Part shown: piece after piece, positions 47,876 through 60,568 of the stretch
Position numbering within the stretch: position 1 is the stretch's first letter
Layout: each line of letters opens with the position of its first letter
Made by a program: the position numbers and the translations under genes
The notes under the pieces: model-generated
The model's input: only the letters and a program-made list of their open reading frames with translations
What the model was told of the DNA's origin: nothing
Databases searched by the model: none
Origin: Siphonodentalium dalli
Lineage: Eukaryota; Mollusca; Scaphopoda; Gadilida; Siphonodentaliidae
Direction: 5' to 3'
Assembly (NCBI GenBank): GCA_032622095.1
Contig: CP136066.1
Span: 115,839,319-115,903,318 of the forward strand
Length of the DNA: 64,000 nucleotides

Positions 47876-50739
47876 TATTTATCGAGTAAATTGTTTCAGT
47901 CCATATGGATATCGTATCAATCTATAACATTTCCTCGAATTCGATCATTTGTTGCCGACCAAGGGATACTAGTGAGTATGTATATACGATATGGGTAGTT
48001 ACATATCGACTAGTAATGTATGATAAGCCAACTGCAACACAGTTTATATATGATATAGAGAAATTGTTATTCGCAGAATCGCATTCGCTTTATTGGTCGA
48101 CGTTATACTTACCGTTATATGGATAGTATGGGCCTCTGGATAATCAGTTGTGTTTATCAGGAACGAGGCGACGGTGTGCGGGAAGGGTTGGCATGCTTTC
48201 TTTCACTGATTTCAACAATTGGATTTCACAAAAGATTTCATAGACCGATGGATTGTTGACTAAATAGATGGAATTTTCAGCCTGAGAAACTATGTTACTA
48301 TAGCTCTAATTTAAGTACGTTAAATTTTCCAACAAATATTCGGTCAATTTCGGTGTATTGTATTGTGCATTGTTTTAAGACACAGGGTCCAATAATATCC
48401 TACATGTACTGTCAGTCAATATAAGACAGAATTTGCCCCTTATATTAGTTGGGAAATATTTTGTCATATAATAAATAAGTGAACATTGGGTTCTAATCTT
48501 ACAACAGATCGAAGGGTGGGGGCACAATATGGGAAAATTTATTCAAAGAATGGTGATTTTTGTCTGGATCTATGTTGCTGTATGTTGAAAGTTAAACTTG
48601 GAAACGATAAAAGAGTGTCACATGATAGTCTATTCACTATATGCATGTTTGAATAAACGTTTGTTTCACTACTGTGCGAAACACAGAAAAACGGCTCAAT
48701 ATCGCTCTAACTGTTGTCAGATTTTGCAGAGTATAAGGTCTATATATATATCGGTATTTCATGCCATTATCGACATATATTATCCCCACTGTAACATAGT
48801 TTTAGAGGTTCAAATGCACCATGTCCGTTCAAATGGTAATAATATATTAAAATGGGAAATCAGTCACCACCACATACGATAAAGTACCTAAATGGTATAT
48901 ACAGCACAAGGCCTATCAAAAAGCTTAATAAGCGTAATATAATTCCACGATACACTGATGTCCATGTACAAAGGGTCGAGACTGCATCCAGCACCATATA
49001 CTCACTCTCTTAACCATGCAGCATAACATGGCATTACTGAAGTGAACACAGTTATACATTTATATTAATTAAATGCCGTAACTCTCGATGACGAAATCGT
49101 TTTCGTTAGTTTATTTCCGATAGTTGCGTCCCGAATCTAGAAGTAAATAGTTACAATTGAGCGTAGATCGGACGATGTTTTCTATGGGATGGTGCTGTCG
49201 ATTTGCTTGAGATTTTCGGCGATGTTAGTAGAATGATACATTCCTCCAGTTGGCATAGCACATAAATACTAAATTATCAGTTTCTCGCACCAAAATAAGT
49301 CCATAATATGTTTGTATACAAATTATAGATTTGAAGTCTACTATTCGGGTCATTTATACTTTCATAATATTTATTAATTTACTCATTGTTCAGTCTTCTA
49401 TATATGACTGTGTTGATGTTCTATCATTCAAATGTATTTAGGATGTTTGCATTTATGTGATATCATCAATAGATGTTGGGTACTCGCATATAGTTCGAGT
49501 TGTAAGTATTATTTACTGCTTTGGAACCTACATTAGAGCCATTTCACACAAAACTATAAGAGATATGCATGATTTTCACAGGACGCTGTGCGTGTATGAG
49601 TGATTTATATAACATCAGACAAATGTCATCGGAGGCAAACATTATACATTGAAGTTCATGCGATGACACATATATAAAAACAAAACAAAAAACAAACGTG
49701 TATAGATTTGCAGGTTGTGTGAAATAGCGGACACATTTAATACTGTGCCGGGCACCATTTAGCACCCCGGCCGTGTACCTGGTATCACCAAACCGGAATG
49801 TATCACCAAAGCGGACTGAATGGGACATGAATGGGAAAGACATGTTCACGTATATAATATGGGAATGTGTCTGTTTCTCATCGTAAAACAACGGGACAAC
49901 ATATGTGTGTATACACGAAGCATGATTATGTACCTACTCGATGTCAGTCCGTTCTCCCATATCAAACTTCGGTTATTTTAATTCACCTTCAGTTTATTTA
50001 AAACCATACACCCGCCTCAGAAACACTGGACGAAACAGGACGAAAGGGACTGACCATTTAGTCAGATTTTAATGCTGAAAAGACAAAATTGTCCCACTCA
50101 AACAGTGTTTAACACGTTGGTGTGTTGAGCTTTATTAATGCATTTATATAATAAATATATTGTAGTATCATTGCATTTATGTCTATCCCTTTTAACCCCG
50201 ATGAGCGGTGAGATGGGGAGCTGTAATTATATGCACCCTGCCCATTCAGACTATTGGTGGCACTGATGGTTCCATGTATATAATTATAGCATGGGTCTAA
50301 TAACCAGACACGCTTTTGTCATAATATTCATTTATGTTCAGTCCGTGCAGTATACGTGGGTATACATGTATATATACCAGATAATGAGCCTTCTCTTAGA
50401 CTGTATGCGTACTAGTAGATAATTAACCTTAATGTTGCACTCTCCCGTCCGTCTATATATCTGTTTCCAATTGATTCCAAACGCGCAATGAAGGTATACA
50501 TTGTATCTGCATAAATTGTGAAAAACAATATGGCCACCATGCAGGGGGGTTATATTCTTGGCTACATCATGTAATGGACTGTACTGTGGTTACGCCCGTA
50601 GAGATCATACACCACATGGAAGCGTTTTCATGTTCTGACGGATGTTTATAACATTTAGAAGAAAAAAAACAGCGCAGCTAATATATTTATCAGTTGACAA
50701 CTGGCATCGGCAATAATGTATTCCGTGCAGTATAGGTGA
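47876..50739. other. No gene seen (inside SLC17 intron)
   Basis: AT-rich DNA without supported frames. 49771-49816 is an inverted match to 59722-59765. Confidence 0.45.
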
Positions 50740-52323
50740 AGGTCCCAGCTGTGTTCCCCTTTGTTCTACCTAGTGTACATAAATGACTTGCTGAATCAAT
50801 TGAATTCCTCGAACTGCGGTTTTTCAATTGGATCTGTACATTGTGTCGCACCGACAGCAACAGACGACATTGCTCTGCTAGCATTATCAAAATATGGAAT
50901 GGACAGTCTTCTAGATATATGTTGCAGATACAACCGACTATGGCGCTTTAATTTCTCAGAAAAAAAAAGTGTGGTCGTCGTTTTTAATGAGACGAAGCGT
51001 CAAGACGAAAATCACGACAGAAAATGGTACTTGGGAGATCAAATAATATCAGAAACTTCCTCGTTTGTTCATCTCGGAATTCCACACAACAAGTATCAAA
51101 ATGACTCCAACCGAGCCAATGAGTTAACCACGAAACTGCGAAAAACTTACTTCGCCTTAGCTGGAAAGCAGCCTTTCAAATCGTGCTCTCCCCTGACGAT
51201 GGGGTTTATGCTGAAGTGTGTTGTCCTTCCTAGGGCGTTATATGGATGCGAGCTCACACAAGTCAGTACACGTTCTATACACATCTCACTAGAACGAGCT
51301 TTCCGATGCTGTGTTAAACACATAGAAACTCTTCCTGGACGCACACCAACAGACGTCGCTCTCAGCTTGTTGGGACTCCTGTCTCTTGAGTCCGAAATCC
51401 ACATCAAAAAGTTGAACTTCCTCGATCATCTGATTCACCTTCCCCAAGGACATCAGGTGCCATTAAAGATACTCCTCTTACGATTCTTTAAATTCACTCT
51501 GTTTAATAGACATACACCTGGATTTGTGTCAGACATTGTTCCTATTCTTCAGCAATATAAACTCTACGATTACCTTGACATCTTCACACAAACCGGACAT
51601 TTTCCGTCAGACTCTACATGGAAAACAATTTACAAGAAAGCTGTTCGGGGCCATTATTTCTCATTCTGGACTTCATCCGCTGCCAACAACCTGAACCCAT
51701 CACTGACCACATTTCAACTAGTTCACACAGATCCTATGACTCCCTGGTCGATATGGACACTTCTTAGACAGTACCCAAATTGCTCAGTTCAACTTCGGAA
51801 TCTTGCTATTCTACTCAATAAGACGACGTATATTAACCATCTGACATGCCGTGCATGTGATCAGCAGTACAACAACGAACTTCTCCACGCAATGAGGTAT
51901 TGCTCTTCGGAAGTTATTCTTTCATTGCGTAATAGCTACTGGGAGACTATTCTCAACCACTATGGAGTGTTTGTATTTATCTTCATGCATGATTCTTTGA
52001 GCGACGAAGAACTTTCAGCACTGATTCTTGGAGGGAACATTCCAGGACAACCACACCATCTAATCGAGAACAAGCATACACTAATTCTGTTCTCCGCTGC
52101 GTATCTGCTTGCCGTGTGCTCCCTGATTAGAGGATAACCTATGACCACCAGTCGTAGATGATTCCACACGCCATCATATGTCAGACATCAACCGTAACGT
52201 ACCCAACTGTTACATGCCCTGCCACTCATCTTATAGATTGTACATTGTTATGTACACAATTGTAAATACCTTGCTGTAAATATTCTTCTCCAGAAATGGA
52301 GGTATTGAAAAATAAATATATCA
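50740..52323 (+). pseudogene. LINE-D, 5'-truncated LINE of the LINE-B family
   Basis: A 460-codon frame runs from just after a stop at 50737-50739 to 52137. It starts within the RT (CSPLFYLVYINDLL), passes the catalytic pair as PTATDDIALLALS, and includes WRFNFSEKKSVVVVFNE, SSFVHLGI and a thumb region with LYGCEL. It ends with C-x2-C-x9-H-x4-C (CRAC...HAMRYC) and LRNSYWETILNHYG. The tail after the stop carries AATAAATATA near 52310. The frame is intact but lacks the endonuclease and RT fingers, so it is a typical dead-on-arrival 5' truncation. The apparent start is not a natural start. Confidence 0.87.
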
Positions 52324-53260
52324 AGTTACCCACCAGAACAGGCCAGACCATCAAAAAGTTCCCAATATTATTCAGCATGCTTTGGAAACAGAAAATCATA
52401 CATTTTACTACCATATATTGGCTTGAAATTTGGCACCGAAAATGATAAGAGACGCTGGGAAAGCTTGTGGGATAAATACGTCATTACCGCCACACAGTGG
52501 GTGTACACTGGTGTAGAGTTTCTCATATTGTGTGGTCGATCGATAATCCACTGGGCGATTGTTTCGGCCAATTTGGCCGGTTACTTCATGTGACTTTTTC
52601 ATCTGACGTGTGTGTCGGAATAATGATATGGAGGATTTATGTAAATATTAGCCCAAACTACATTTCCAAGTAACGATGGTTTTGTTGTTTATTTTGAGGA
52701 ATAATACCGCGTCAGATGAATTCAGCCCAAATATGTTAACAGTTGTCGTGTAAAACATTCGGCAGTAAGTTAGCGTTATTTAGTATTTGTGGATGTCCTT
52801 CAACATGGGGAAAATAGACTACTGCGCTTGAACGAGCATGTGAATTGTCGTTTTTAATGTATAGCAACTTTATAATCAATAACAGAGGCATTCTCTGTCA
52901 AATAAGATCGCTCTATTTGCGATACCAATTGGGGAACTTTGTGAATTAAATTACGCGTAAACTTAACCTGCTGCAAATAGAAAAGGTGTCGGAATCGGTG
53001 TACTCGCCTCAAGGCTAACTCGCCCCAATCGGCGAGTGCCAACTCGGAATAAAAGGCCAACTCGGAATAAAAGATGCATACGGGGTGTTATATGGCGTTT
53101 GGTCCGTTGTTTCTCAATGAATATTATTGAAATTTGGTGTATATGTCCGGGCTGGGACATGGAATACAACAACGTTTGAATTGTTTTTAAATTTACAAAT
53201 TTGTTGATTTTATTCATTTTGTTTTCGTTCTGAAACACACTATAAAGTGTATATAATATA
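52324..53260. other. No gene seen
   Basis: It includes a small GC palindrome (CTCGCCCCAATCGGCGAG) near 53020 and a short direct repeat AACTCGGAATAAAAG at about 53041 and 53060. Nothing else was recognised. Confidence 0.5.
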
Positions 53261-53559
53261 ATAACGAACACGAGACATACATAATTTATAAACTGTTAAC
53301 AAAAGATATCAAATTCAATACATGACAAAGATGACTCAGTGGAGTTTATAAAGTGAACATAAAAACATTGAGGTAAGAATCTTTTTAAGGAATGCAACTT
53401 TATTTAATGATAATAAACACATAAATTAAAATAACAAACATGAGACATACATGATTTATAAACTGTTAACAAAAGATATCAAACTCAATACATGACAAAG
53501 ATGACTCAGTGAAGTTTATAAAGTGAACATAAAAATATTAAGGTAAAAATCTTTTTAAG
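53261..53559 (+). repeat. Tandem pair, 129-bp units with period 170
   Basis: 53261-53389 and 53431-53559 match at about 95%, sharing GAGACATACAT-ATTTATAAACTG, ACAAAGATGACTCAGTG and AATCTTTTTAAG. Confidence 0.9.
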
Positions 53560-55106
53560 CATTACTAAACCGTTTAGCACAGTCCACTTCACTCATCCGA
53601 TCATCACTAAACTTGATATTTATCTTGATATTGATCTATCAGATGAGAGCTATCAAATATTATTTTTATTTTATAGGAAAAAATGGTCGCCAGCGGCCAT
53701 ATTACATTTACGTTATATGTTATCGCGTCATGTCGATATCTAGTATTAGTTAGAAATTTCACCTTTCCAGATTCATAATTGCTCCATTGACTGTAACAGA
53801 TGGAATTATTCCCCTCTTCGGATAGAGTGTCACTGAAACTTTATTTTGTCAGACTGTCTGTATAGTCACTGATTATATATGGCAATAATATGTAATAAGA
53901 TGTAGCACTATTTTATTTTATATTTACATGCAGTGCTGTTTTTATACAACAATTCTAATCCCCCCTAGATCATCATGTGATCGACCATACATCGCGCGAG
54001 GACCTGGTTGAATTAAGGGGGGTTTTATGGATAACTTCTGTCCTCAAGCTAGATTATACTTATGACATTTAATGGCATGTTTCTAACGTGGAGGGTTAGA
54101 TATGCTTGAGACACCAACACTCTTCAATTCACACCAAGTTATCAGCTGTCATATTCGGATATTAGAACCGATAGCCATGAATGGTTTATTTTGTGTATAC
54201 TAGTAATATTGTTATTTTCAGTACCTTTATATACCAGTACTGTGTATAACAATGCATATAAATTAATCCATGTATACATGTATATTGATTCAACGGATTC
54301 AGTGGTTTTGTCCATAAGTCTATCAAATATGCGGGGAAAACATGGCCACAAGCAGTACACCCTGTTAAATTTCGAATTTGAATCAATTGGCGCACCCTGC
54401 AGCCAGCTTTTATTGGAGAACTTTTTCTCACGTGGATAGTTTGGGTCACCGCTAGATGTGAGCCATGTTTTGTTCTCAAGCTGTCCTTGTGAAGACATCA
54501 CTGCCAGCGGTGATCTGGAATTTTACTATTTTTATGGCTAAATAATTTGGTTGATCCTACATACGACACCCTTGTCCGATCGTCACCAGATTCCACAATG
54601 ATCTTCTGGATAACCAGGGTGAGAGTAATCTAATTTTCCCGAATTTCGTTAAAAAACATTACCACAGGCAGCAATTTGGTATCTTACTGTTTGATCCTCT
54701 TTTGCGTGACTGAATTGTTTAGCAACTGTACAGTCATATCCCTCATCTGATAGTCACTACACTTTATATTGATCTTCGGGCTGACAACTAGATGGGAGCT
54801 ATCGAATGCTTTGAATTTTTTTGGAAAACATTGTCGCCAGCAGTCATCTTCTATTTTGGTTTTTATATACATGTATATCTCTTCATTCGGATAGTCAGTA
54901 TTACGTAGGTACTTCAACTTTCCGCATTCCTGTCATCATTTGAAATATAAAAATTTACCTGATACCATGCACCCTTCAAAATTTGTTTCGTCGTATCTAT
55001 TTTAATGACCCGTATGGTAATATTGATACAGATATATTTGTCAAACATTTCTTTGTACAATATACAGGTATTTAGTTTGTAACTAAATCTAGAAATATAT
55101 AATAGT
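53560..55106. other. No gene seen
   Basis: AT-rich intronic DNA; no supported coding or RNA feature. Confidence 0.45.
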
Positions 55107-57720
55107 AGCTGGTGGACCCTACTTCGTCCGGGATGTTCCCCTCTGATTTTCGGAGAATTGCGCGATTTAACCTTGAATTGACCATTTTAAAGGTGAACGT
55201 CATGTCGGGTCACGATTTGACCCGTCCAAAACACTCCCCGGACAAAAGTCACGACAAAAATACCCGTCGAAATCCGCCCGGCTTTACCCGATTTGACCTT
55301 GAATTGACAATTTTGAATGTCAAGATCAGGTCAGGGTCATAATTTGACCCACCCGAAACACTCCTGGGACAAAAGTAACAGTAGGTATTATATTTCGTTG
55401 AAATACTTCCGTTTTACCAGATTTGACCTTGAATTGATCTTTTTGAATGTCAAAGTCAGGTCGGGATCAAGATTTGACCCGTCCAAATAGTCCAGAAACA
55501 TGCCTACATCAGCACGTTCGAGAACATGGTCCCACGTGAAATTGGACCCGTCCATATTGCTCCCGGGATCGAAGTAGTCCTACACACAATTTTTTAGTCG
55601 GATCGGTCAAGGTCCAGAAACATGCCTATGAGCGAGGTCAAGTTGACACGTTAAATACCAAATCCGAGTCGGATCAGTCGAGCAGTGTTAGAGTCTATAA
55701 CACATACACACATGCATTCATGCATACACACATACATACAGACAGGTGTTCCAAAATGTATAATCGATAGCTACAACAATTCTATGGTAGATAGTTCACG
55801 GCCGACCTGATGCATGCATCTTAGTTTTCTTGTATTATGTTTATTTCGTACTAGAGTATAAATCGTACCGATAATTACGATAGTACGACAAATATTAGCA
55901 CATGTGTTTACGTCACCGGTGTAATTGTGGGGGACATGTTTCTATTATGAAGGTTCGCTGTCCCGAAGGTCCGCTATTCCGAAGGTTCTCTATTCCGAAG
56001 GTTTTTGTTATTTTTAGGTTAATTCTATATTCTAAAGTATTGAGACTAATTTGAGAGGGTTCATTTTCACAAAGATTCTTTTTATGGAGTGTGCGCTCGC
56101 ATCCGAACTGATCCTGCGCGCATACCGATACAGATACAGGAGGAAATAACTTAACTTAGAACATTAAATGTGATTTTGTTTTGTTTTCGCAGGTTTTCTT
56201 GAGATTTAATGTCATTACGTGGGCCCATATCGTTGAATTATTGGCATATAATATGAATGTTGTGGTATATATGGACCCTCCCGCATTGGGACATGACACA
56301 GGTACAGTTGACTTAAGTGATGTTCTGTGTGGGGTCCAATTTGGAGTTCAATATTTTAAGGGCCAAGTTTAGAATTTTATGGGTTTATAGCTTTGAACTC
56401 TGGGCATATAATATGAATATTGGGGGGCATGTCTCTATTCCGAAGGTTCACTATCCCGAAGGTTCACTATTCCGAAATTTCTCTGAATGTTCGCTATTCC
56501 GAAGGTTCACCAGTCCGAAGGTTCGTTTTTCCGAAGGTTCTGTGTTCCGAAGATTTTTGTTATTTTAAGGTTAATTCTATATTCTAAAGTATTGAGAGGG
56601 TTCATTATCACGAAGATTCTTTTTATGAAGGAAATAACTTAAAACATTAAATGTTTTGTTTTCGCGGGTTTTCTTGAGTTTAATGTCATTACGCATGACC
56701 TTATTTCTCATTACATATTCACGCCAAGCAGCCCACACAATTGCTATGTTTCCATGCGATTTAATGTGATTACGTGTGACCTAATATCTCAATAATCTGA
56801 GGCAAGAGTACGCCTGCTAAAGGCGAATTATAACAGTTGGGGCTATAACGCTCAATGAATACTGGGAACTATAACAAACTGCGCATCAGAATATCGATGA
56901 ATGGACGAGTGTGAGATGAGCCTAACTGCAATTGTGACTTTGTTTAAAGGCCCACTTAATTTTCGAGTCATTCATTTTTTGTATAGTATATACGGTTTTA
57001 ATAACAATTTATGCCATAAAATTTGAATAAAATACTATAATTCATCACCATTTGAAACGCAGAATACTTCTATCTCCTAGTTTGAAACACCTTTAAAATA
57101 CCGCGTCGCATATCTAGCAATTAGCAACCAACATGTCCTCCTCGGCTTTCTATAGATTTCAACGTAATTTGATACTTATTGGTATTTGTGTCCGGGAAGT
57201 GTTTTGGACGGGTCAAATCGTGACCCCGACCTGACCTTGACCTTTAAAACTGTCAATGCAAGGTCAATTTGGGTAAAACGGACAAATTTCGGCGAAATTT
57301 TATACCTAGAGATACTTTTGTCCGGGAGAGTTTTGAACGGGTCAAATCGTGACCTCGGCCTGACCTTGACCTTCAATGTGGTCAATCAAAGGTCAAATCG
57401 GATAAAACGGATGGATTTCGACGAAATTTGATACCTATGGGTACTTTTGTCGGGGGAGTGTTTTGGACGGGTCAAATCATGACTCCGACCTTACATTGAC
57501 CTTCAAAGTTGTTCATTAAAGGTCAAGTGGGGTAAAACGGACGGATTTCGACGAAATTTGATACCTAGGGGTACTTTTCTCCGGGTGGGGGTGTTTTGGA
57601 CTGGTCAAATCATGACCCTGACCTGACCTTGACTTTCGAAATAGTCAATTGAAGGTCAAATCGCGCCTTTCACCGGAAATCAGATGGGAAACAGCGCGGG
57701 CGAAGTCGGGCCCGTCAGCT
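55107..57720. repeat. Foldback element FB3 with about 130-bp internal repeats
   Basis: The left terminus (AGCTGGTGGACCCTACTTCG at 55107) pairs with the right terminus at 57720 as an imperfect inverted repeat (AGCTGACGGGCCCGACTTCG on the minus strand). It continues through CTGATTTTCGG and GATTTGACCTTGAATTGAC. The left arm has direct units at about 55164, 55290 and 55421. The right arm has inverted units at about 57211, 57340, 57470 and 57603, so periods are 126-133 bp. The 1.5 kb between arms holds a minisatellite and AT-rich DNA. No transposase was seen. Open frames in the arms are repeat by-products. Confidence 0.85.
55948..56556 (+). repeat. TCCGAAGGTTC minisatellite in two blocks
   Basis: Short units of 13-16 bp (TATTCCGAAGGTTC and variants) lie at 55948-56003 and 56433-56556. 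Both blocks are followed by the same TTTTTGTTATTTT-AGGTTAATTCTATATTCTAAAGTATTGAG stretch, so a larger unit of about 0.5 kb is duplicated around them. Confidence 0.85.
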
Positions 57721-57837
57721 TGTGTAATAAAGAAGACAGTTTGAAGAAAGTAATGTATGACACGAGAAACGAGAAAACTTGAAATATGGAAGTATGCAAA
57801 TTTCCCGCATCAAATTTGAAAGCTAGTTTATAGAATA

Positions 57838-57925
57838 ATTATATTATAATTTATATTTATGGCTAATAATATGATATTGGTGGCGTTACCATTTCTGACT
57901 ATGGTGTTCTTGTATATAGTTGGTG
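57838..57925 (+). pseudogene. Possible relic of a later SLC17 exon (copy 1)
   Basis: The frame reads NNMILVALPFLTMVFLYIVGG. This resembles the N-G-x-L-S-A-L-P-x-L-x-M pattern of a mid-protein SLC17 helix, and it is partly repeated at 63215-63300 with its upstream AT-rich flank. It lies before exons that should precede it, so it could only be a duplicated relic. The frame continues to a stop without family similarity. It may be coincidence. Confidence 0.3.
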
Positions 57926-58689
57926 GCCATCGAGATGGCTTATTCACTTATCCATCTACTCATTTACTTTCAGAACTGTGGCAGTGGTGTGTTGATGCGG
58001 AATACCCACATACGTTGGTCAATATTTTCAACATTTGGAATTTTTTTGCCCGATACAATCAGCTGGAAATGTCAGAGTAAAATTGGTTCAAATTGTTTCG
58101 TATTTAGTGTGAAAATGATTGCTTTCAGACAAAAAGCCGCATATTTAGATAATTTAATTAATTTCGGCCAAATTTGTGAACTAGTTGAAATAGTCCAATT
58201 TATGAGGTTGTCATATCCAACAACAGAAGAACCCGACGTGAAATCGATGAAAACTGCCACCTATGTAACAAGGGTTGAACATGAAAGGGGTGCATTAAGA
58301 AACTTTTAGATGGACACCCCTCAACGGTGACCCTCTAGCCACTTCACTGCTCACTCATGATTTACACTGTATTAATGTTTCCCTTCGATTAATAGGACAA
58401 TAGAACATAAAACACAAACATACACGAATACGCCCTTGCACATGCACCCTCCTCCGAACACGCACATAACTAACGAAATATCCGGAAGATAATGGGCATA
58501 TTTTCAAACTGAAACAGACAAAATGCGAAATATATAATCCGTATCTTTGGTGACATTTCATTGCAGCATCGATTCGCGGCTTTGACACCCGAATCATGGT
58601 GGGTATCCACACTTGATCGCGGATAGTATTTTTGCGAACCGTACTGTAGGGTAGAACATTTTAAGGTTAACCGAATATATATTTGTTCT
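57926..58689. other. No gene seen
   Basis: A 129-codon frame at 57920-58309 has no recognisable domain and overlaps the relic. I do not call it. Confidence 0.4.
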
Positions 58690-58844
58690 ATTATATAGAT
58701 AATGAATGGCTTGGAGTTGACTATCCCAAAATAGTGGTCCTCGAGGAGGAATAGTCCATGAGCCGCAGGCGAGTGGACTATTCCTCCTCGAGGACCACTA
58801 TTTTGGCATAGTCAACGACAAGACATTCATTATTTATTATATTA
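58690..58844. repeat. Near-perfect 155-bp hairpin
   Basis: The arms 58690-58758 and 58774-58844 are inverted copies around a 15-nt loop (TGAGCCGCAGGCGAG). The inner 46 bp have one mismatch (AGTGGTCCTCGAGGAGGAAT core); the outer part has a few. The shape suggests a MITE or other palindromic element. There are no terminator-like features or coding content. Confidence 0.92.
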
Positions 58845-59842
58845 TATCGAACATTTGTACCAATTCAGACACAATTTCTGAGTCTGATTTTGTCACATTT
58901 TTATTTACCTTGAATTTTAGAAATCGGTCTCAGATTTTACAATTTAGGGCAATATTTTGACGATGGCAGGGGAGCACAACTATGTTATTAGTTACATCTA
59001 ACAGCATTTCTTCATGATTCCTTTCTATAAATACGTCATTAGCAAAGACATTTTGGCGAAATTTTAGAAGTTAACTTGTTTAACTTCGATTAACCGGAAA
59101 AGGAAATTATAAATAACGTCCACTGGCATTGTAAAATTAGGACTATAGCCGCTTGCCAACTAAACGGACAAACTATGAAATACATTGGCTTGATATCACC
59201 GGACATTTGTAAGTTCATTGCAATTCATCAATAAATCTAATGATATACCGATATTGCAACAAATATCACACAAGGTATAGTTTAAGATTGTCCGTATCTT
59301 CAGGCGGCAGCCCGATTTCGCGAAATGAGTTTGTTACTATAAATAGAAAAAGAATAGTAGGCATGTAGGAATCCTACTGGGGTACTATCGTAAAATAGTA
59401 TAGCAGTGTGCAGCCAATCAGAATGCGAGAAAGTCACATGAGATATAATATTAATATGTAGTCAATGACTGGTACTTATGTCTCAAACGAACTGCCTAAC
59501 GTCAAAAAGTGTCTATTATTTATGATAAAATAAGATATTAGTCAGAATGTCCATTAAATGTATATTGGAGTGAGATCAAGCTATACATGTATGATCGCTT
59601 TCCCATTGAAATGAACATTCGGCTTTACGACATAGTGTTTTGAATAGTTGATATCATCATTCAACTGGGCGATAAATACATTCATCTGAGTTGAGGATGT
59701 TCATTTATCAAAAACCGCATGGTCCGCTTTGGTGATGCCTTCCGGTTTGGTTACCAGGTACACGAGAGTGTTTACATTATTTCCATAATTTATACATATA
59801 CCTCTATATATATACACACACATTTCTCTTAACTTGTTGCAG
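58845..59842. other. No gene seen; end of SLC17 intron
   Basis: AT-rich; includes the inverted match 59722-59765 to 49771-49816 and a pyrimidine-rich acceptor region before 59842. Confidence 0.5.
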
Positions 59843-59930
59843 GCAGTGCTGACACCATGTCTCCAGTCAATTTTCAGTCAGTGGGTTCCAAAAAACGAGA
59901 GGAGCACCCTGGTCAGCGCATGTCTTGCAG
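59843..59930 (+). CDS. SLC17-family transporter, exon with TM4
   Basis: Acceptor AACTTGTTGCAG ends at 59842, donor GTGTGG starts at 59931; 29 codons plus one base (phase 1). It encodes AVLTPCLQSIFSQWVPKNERSTLVSACLA. The W-x-P-x-x-E-R-S motif after TM4 is a hallmark of SLC17 proteins. The exon is contiguous in the protein with the GMAQ end of the previous exon. Confidence 0.9.
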
Positions 59931-60568
59931 GTGTGGACCCATTTATATGTGATATTGAAACGCTACTTTCTGCCATTGTAGAATTCATTGACAATTAAGA
60001 TGAAAGAACACAATACGCTTATTCTTGAAGTCATATAGTGTCTATAGTGGGCGCTTATACTTCAGTGCATCAATTCGATACAGCATAATCCGTTCTACAT
60101 CTTCGGCACGACATCTGAATAAGGCAAACAAATTTAATCGATTCTTCATTCGGCCTGAATTAATCGTCGACGGCAGCTCGGTTCTAATTCTCTAAAACTC
60201 ATCTAAAAAAGTCTTCTTTGAAACCATCAAACTTATTTGGCTTATATTTAGATGTTGGGTTTCTGAGCTTTTATGGTGACTGGTGTTTAAATATGTTTAA
60301 ACGCGACCGAGTTGTCACAAATGGGTATAGCTATATAAGGGACATAACACCTCCTAACGATTCCAATGAAACTGTTGGATGTCTGAAACAAGAAGGGCGA
60401 CTGCTTGATATCATGTTTGTTACGGCTACATAAGATCCCTTCGATTTCCGTTTGTTCATGGGCTGGTGAGTCAATGTGACCTGACATGCACCGGGAGCTC
60501 ATATTTGGCGTGAATGGTCGTTGGCTGATTTGGGAACGTGTCAACTTGCCATGCATCGAATAACATCA
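59931..60568 (+). other. SLC17 intron, part before the MITE pair
   Basis: Nothing recognised. The intron runs to 62173. Confidence 0.6.

Larger units (their letters stand above)
46562..59842 (+). other. SLC17 intron (13.3 kb), host of several repeats
   Basis: Its bounds come from the two flanking exons, whose peptides (GMAQ | AVLTPCLQ) join in frame with nothing missing compared with the family. Inside lie the TCCGGG array, LINE-D, a 170-bp-period tandem pair, FB3, an exon-like relic and a large hairpin, each listed separately. Confidence 0.8.

Noticed and set aside
57920-58309. 129-codon plus-strand frame inside the SLC17 intron
   Set aside because: No recognisable domain, and it starts in another frame over the exon-like relic; length alone is not enough in AT-rich DNA.
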